Source: Bacteroidales bacterium (lineage in GTDB: Bacteria; Bacteroidota; Bacteroidia; Bacteroidales; UBA3663). From it: 7,396 bases of DNA. The translations under genes and the position numbers were made by a program. The notes beneath the pieces are model-generated. The model was given only the letters and a program-made list of their open reading frames with translations. It was not told where the DNA came from and did not search any database. Numbering within the stretch: the first letter of the stretch is position 1; each line of letters starts with the position of its first letter. This document shows, piece by piece, positions 6,596-7,396 of this stretch. The DNA lies in NCBI GenBank assembly GCA_030526445.1, contig JAUNCV010000107.1:1-7396 (forward strand), written 5' to 3'.

Positions 6596-7396
6596 AGTTC
6601 TCCATGAGTCTTTTAACATCATCGTGTCCGAATGGAACAGGCATGGGTGCAAGATCAGGAATATTATACGATCGGAGGTTCATATCGTCGTGCGAAGGAT
6701 CTGCTTGTGGCAAGCATAATGGTTCTGAAAAGTGGCCTTCTGCATCTACATGTATCAGATAGATACGGCTGTATTGCGTATCATATTGTTTACTGGCAAA
6801 GGCTATCCATTTGCTATTGTGACTCCAAGAGTGATACGTGGCATGCACAAGGGTTGAGTCTATAGGAGAAGATGGATTGTCGATATCTTGCAGCATGATG
6901 CGGCTCTCCATGTGCCATATTGGGAAAGTGCCGTTACTACTTTTTACATAACTCAACCAGCGTCCGTCGGGCGAACAGCGAGGGAAGTTGACCGACAAGG
7001 CGCCTTCGGCATCGACAATCGTCTCTATGTTCGACCCAAAGGTGCCCGAAGAAGCCTCGAACCCTATGCGCTTAAGGTTGTAATGCAGTTGACCGATGTG
7101 CGGCTGCATATCGCTGGCTGAGGGTATTGTGTCGCAAGGATTCGGAGCAGAACAATAATAAATATAGTTGCCGTCGGCCGAAAAGCAAGGAAAAGTTTCA
7201 AGTTCTGCTTGAGTCAGTGTGACAAGCGGCGAAGTAATCGTTTCTCCAGTCTCAAAATCGGCCACACAAAGGTCTGAGCGTGTATCATATACTTCAAGTC
7301 TTTTGGCAGGATCGCTGTGAAATGCCGGAATGATTTTGTTTGTGCTAAAGACACCATAGCGGCCCGATGGGTGCCAGTTACCATACACAGTTCCAC
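6594..7396 (-). CDS. WD40/TolB-like beta-propeller protein, N-terminus cut by window edge
   Basis: The frame is open to the right edge: upstream of the GTG at 7386-7388 the codons for Gly-Thr continue to the boundary, so that GTG is internal and the true start lies outside. About 266 C-terminal residues are visible. They contain repeated WD40-like (PD40) blade motifs, counted from 7388: WHPSGRYGVFST (5-16), FSADGNYIYYCS (69-80), CSPDGRWLSYVK (138-149) and WSHNSKWIAFAS (188-199), each with the aromatic-x-x-DG-x-aromatic pattern of TolB-type propellers. The tail contains LCLPQADPS (224-232) and SYNIPDLAP (240-248). Such proteins in Bacteroidetes are generally exported binding or scaffold proteins; no enzyme motif is visible and I do not recognise a specific function. 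The signal peptide and any other N-terminal domain cannot be judged. The gene converges on dpp4 and shares its terminator, which argues against a common transcript. TAA stop at 6594-6596. Confidence 0.85.
   Translation of the reverse strand, partial: GTVYGNWHPSGRYGVFSTNKIIPAFHSDPAKRLEVYDTRSDLCVADFETGETITSPLVTLTQAELETFPCFSADGNYIYYCSAPNPCDTIPSASDMQPHIGQLHYNLKRIGFEASSGTFGSNIETIVDAEGALSVNFPRCSPDGRWLSYVKSSNGTFPIWHMESRIMLQDIDNPSSPIDSTLVHATYHSWSHNSKWIAFASKQYDTQYSRIYLIHVDAEGHFSEPLCLPQADPSHDDMNLRSYNIPDLAPMPVPFGHDDVKRLMEN

Noticed and set aside
7386..7388. GTG as the start codon of the propeller gene
   Set aside because: The frame continues upstream to the window edge, and the residues just after it are already inside a blade motif, so the gene begins outside the window.
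1..7396. CRISPR array, tRNA/rRNA, insertion sequence, phage or defence system
   Set aside because: No regularly spaced repeats, transposase or integrase motifs, RNA-gene signatures or defence-type domains were seen on either strand; the genes present are all metabolic, peptidase, phosphatase or propeller types.

Overview
The window looks like chromosomal DNA from a Bacteroidales bacterium, probably of the Prevotella/Segatella/Bacteroides kind. The evidence is the gene content (a lipoprotein aldose 1-epimerase beside an FHS-type sugar permease, a secreted dipeptidyl peptidase IV, a WD40-like propeller protein), the lack of Shine-Dalgarno sequences ahead of the genes, and promoter-like elements of the Bacteroidetes form TTTG-N20-TAnnTTTG. 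The exact genus cannot be fixed from the sequence alone.

Left half (1-3201, all minus strand). Transcription would run from about 3260 down to base 1 and beyond. The order is a secreted aldose 1-epimerase (galM), an FHS-family major facilitator sugar permease, and a sodium/solute symporter very like the Vibrio sodium/galactose transporter, which runs off the left edge. Together they form a plausible hexose (glucose/galactose) capture cassette: the mutarotase equilibrates sugar anomers outside the inner membrane, and two permeases with different coupling ions (H+ and Na+) take the sugar up. galM and the permease are 23 bp apart. The permease and the symporter are 93 bp apart, and that gap holds a strong hairpin that may set relative expression.

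Middle (3202-3490). This is a 289-bp divergent intergenic region. It holds a good plus-strand promoter candidate, a weaker minus-strand -7 box, an imperfect 11-bp direct repeat and a small stem-loop at the predicted 5' end of the rightward transcript. I see no gene in it.

Right half (3491-6596). A PHP-type tyrosine-protein phosphatase of the CpsB/YwqE family and, 10 bp later, a secreted dipeptidyl peptidase IV (S9B) form a two-gene rightward unit. It ends at a strong bidirectional terminator at 6550-6595. From the right edge, the C-terminal part of a WD40/TolB-like beta-propeller protein converges on the same terminator.

I did not find a convincing undescribed system. The content is mostly housekeeping and catabolic genes. 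The points most worth checking are the two-transporter plus lipoprotein-mutarotase cassette with its intercistronic hairpin, the pairing of a capsule-type phosphatase with a DPP IV, and the regulatory architecture of the divergent region.
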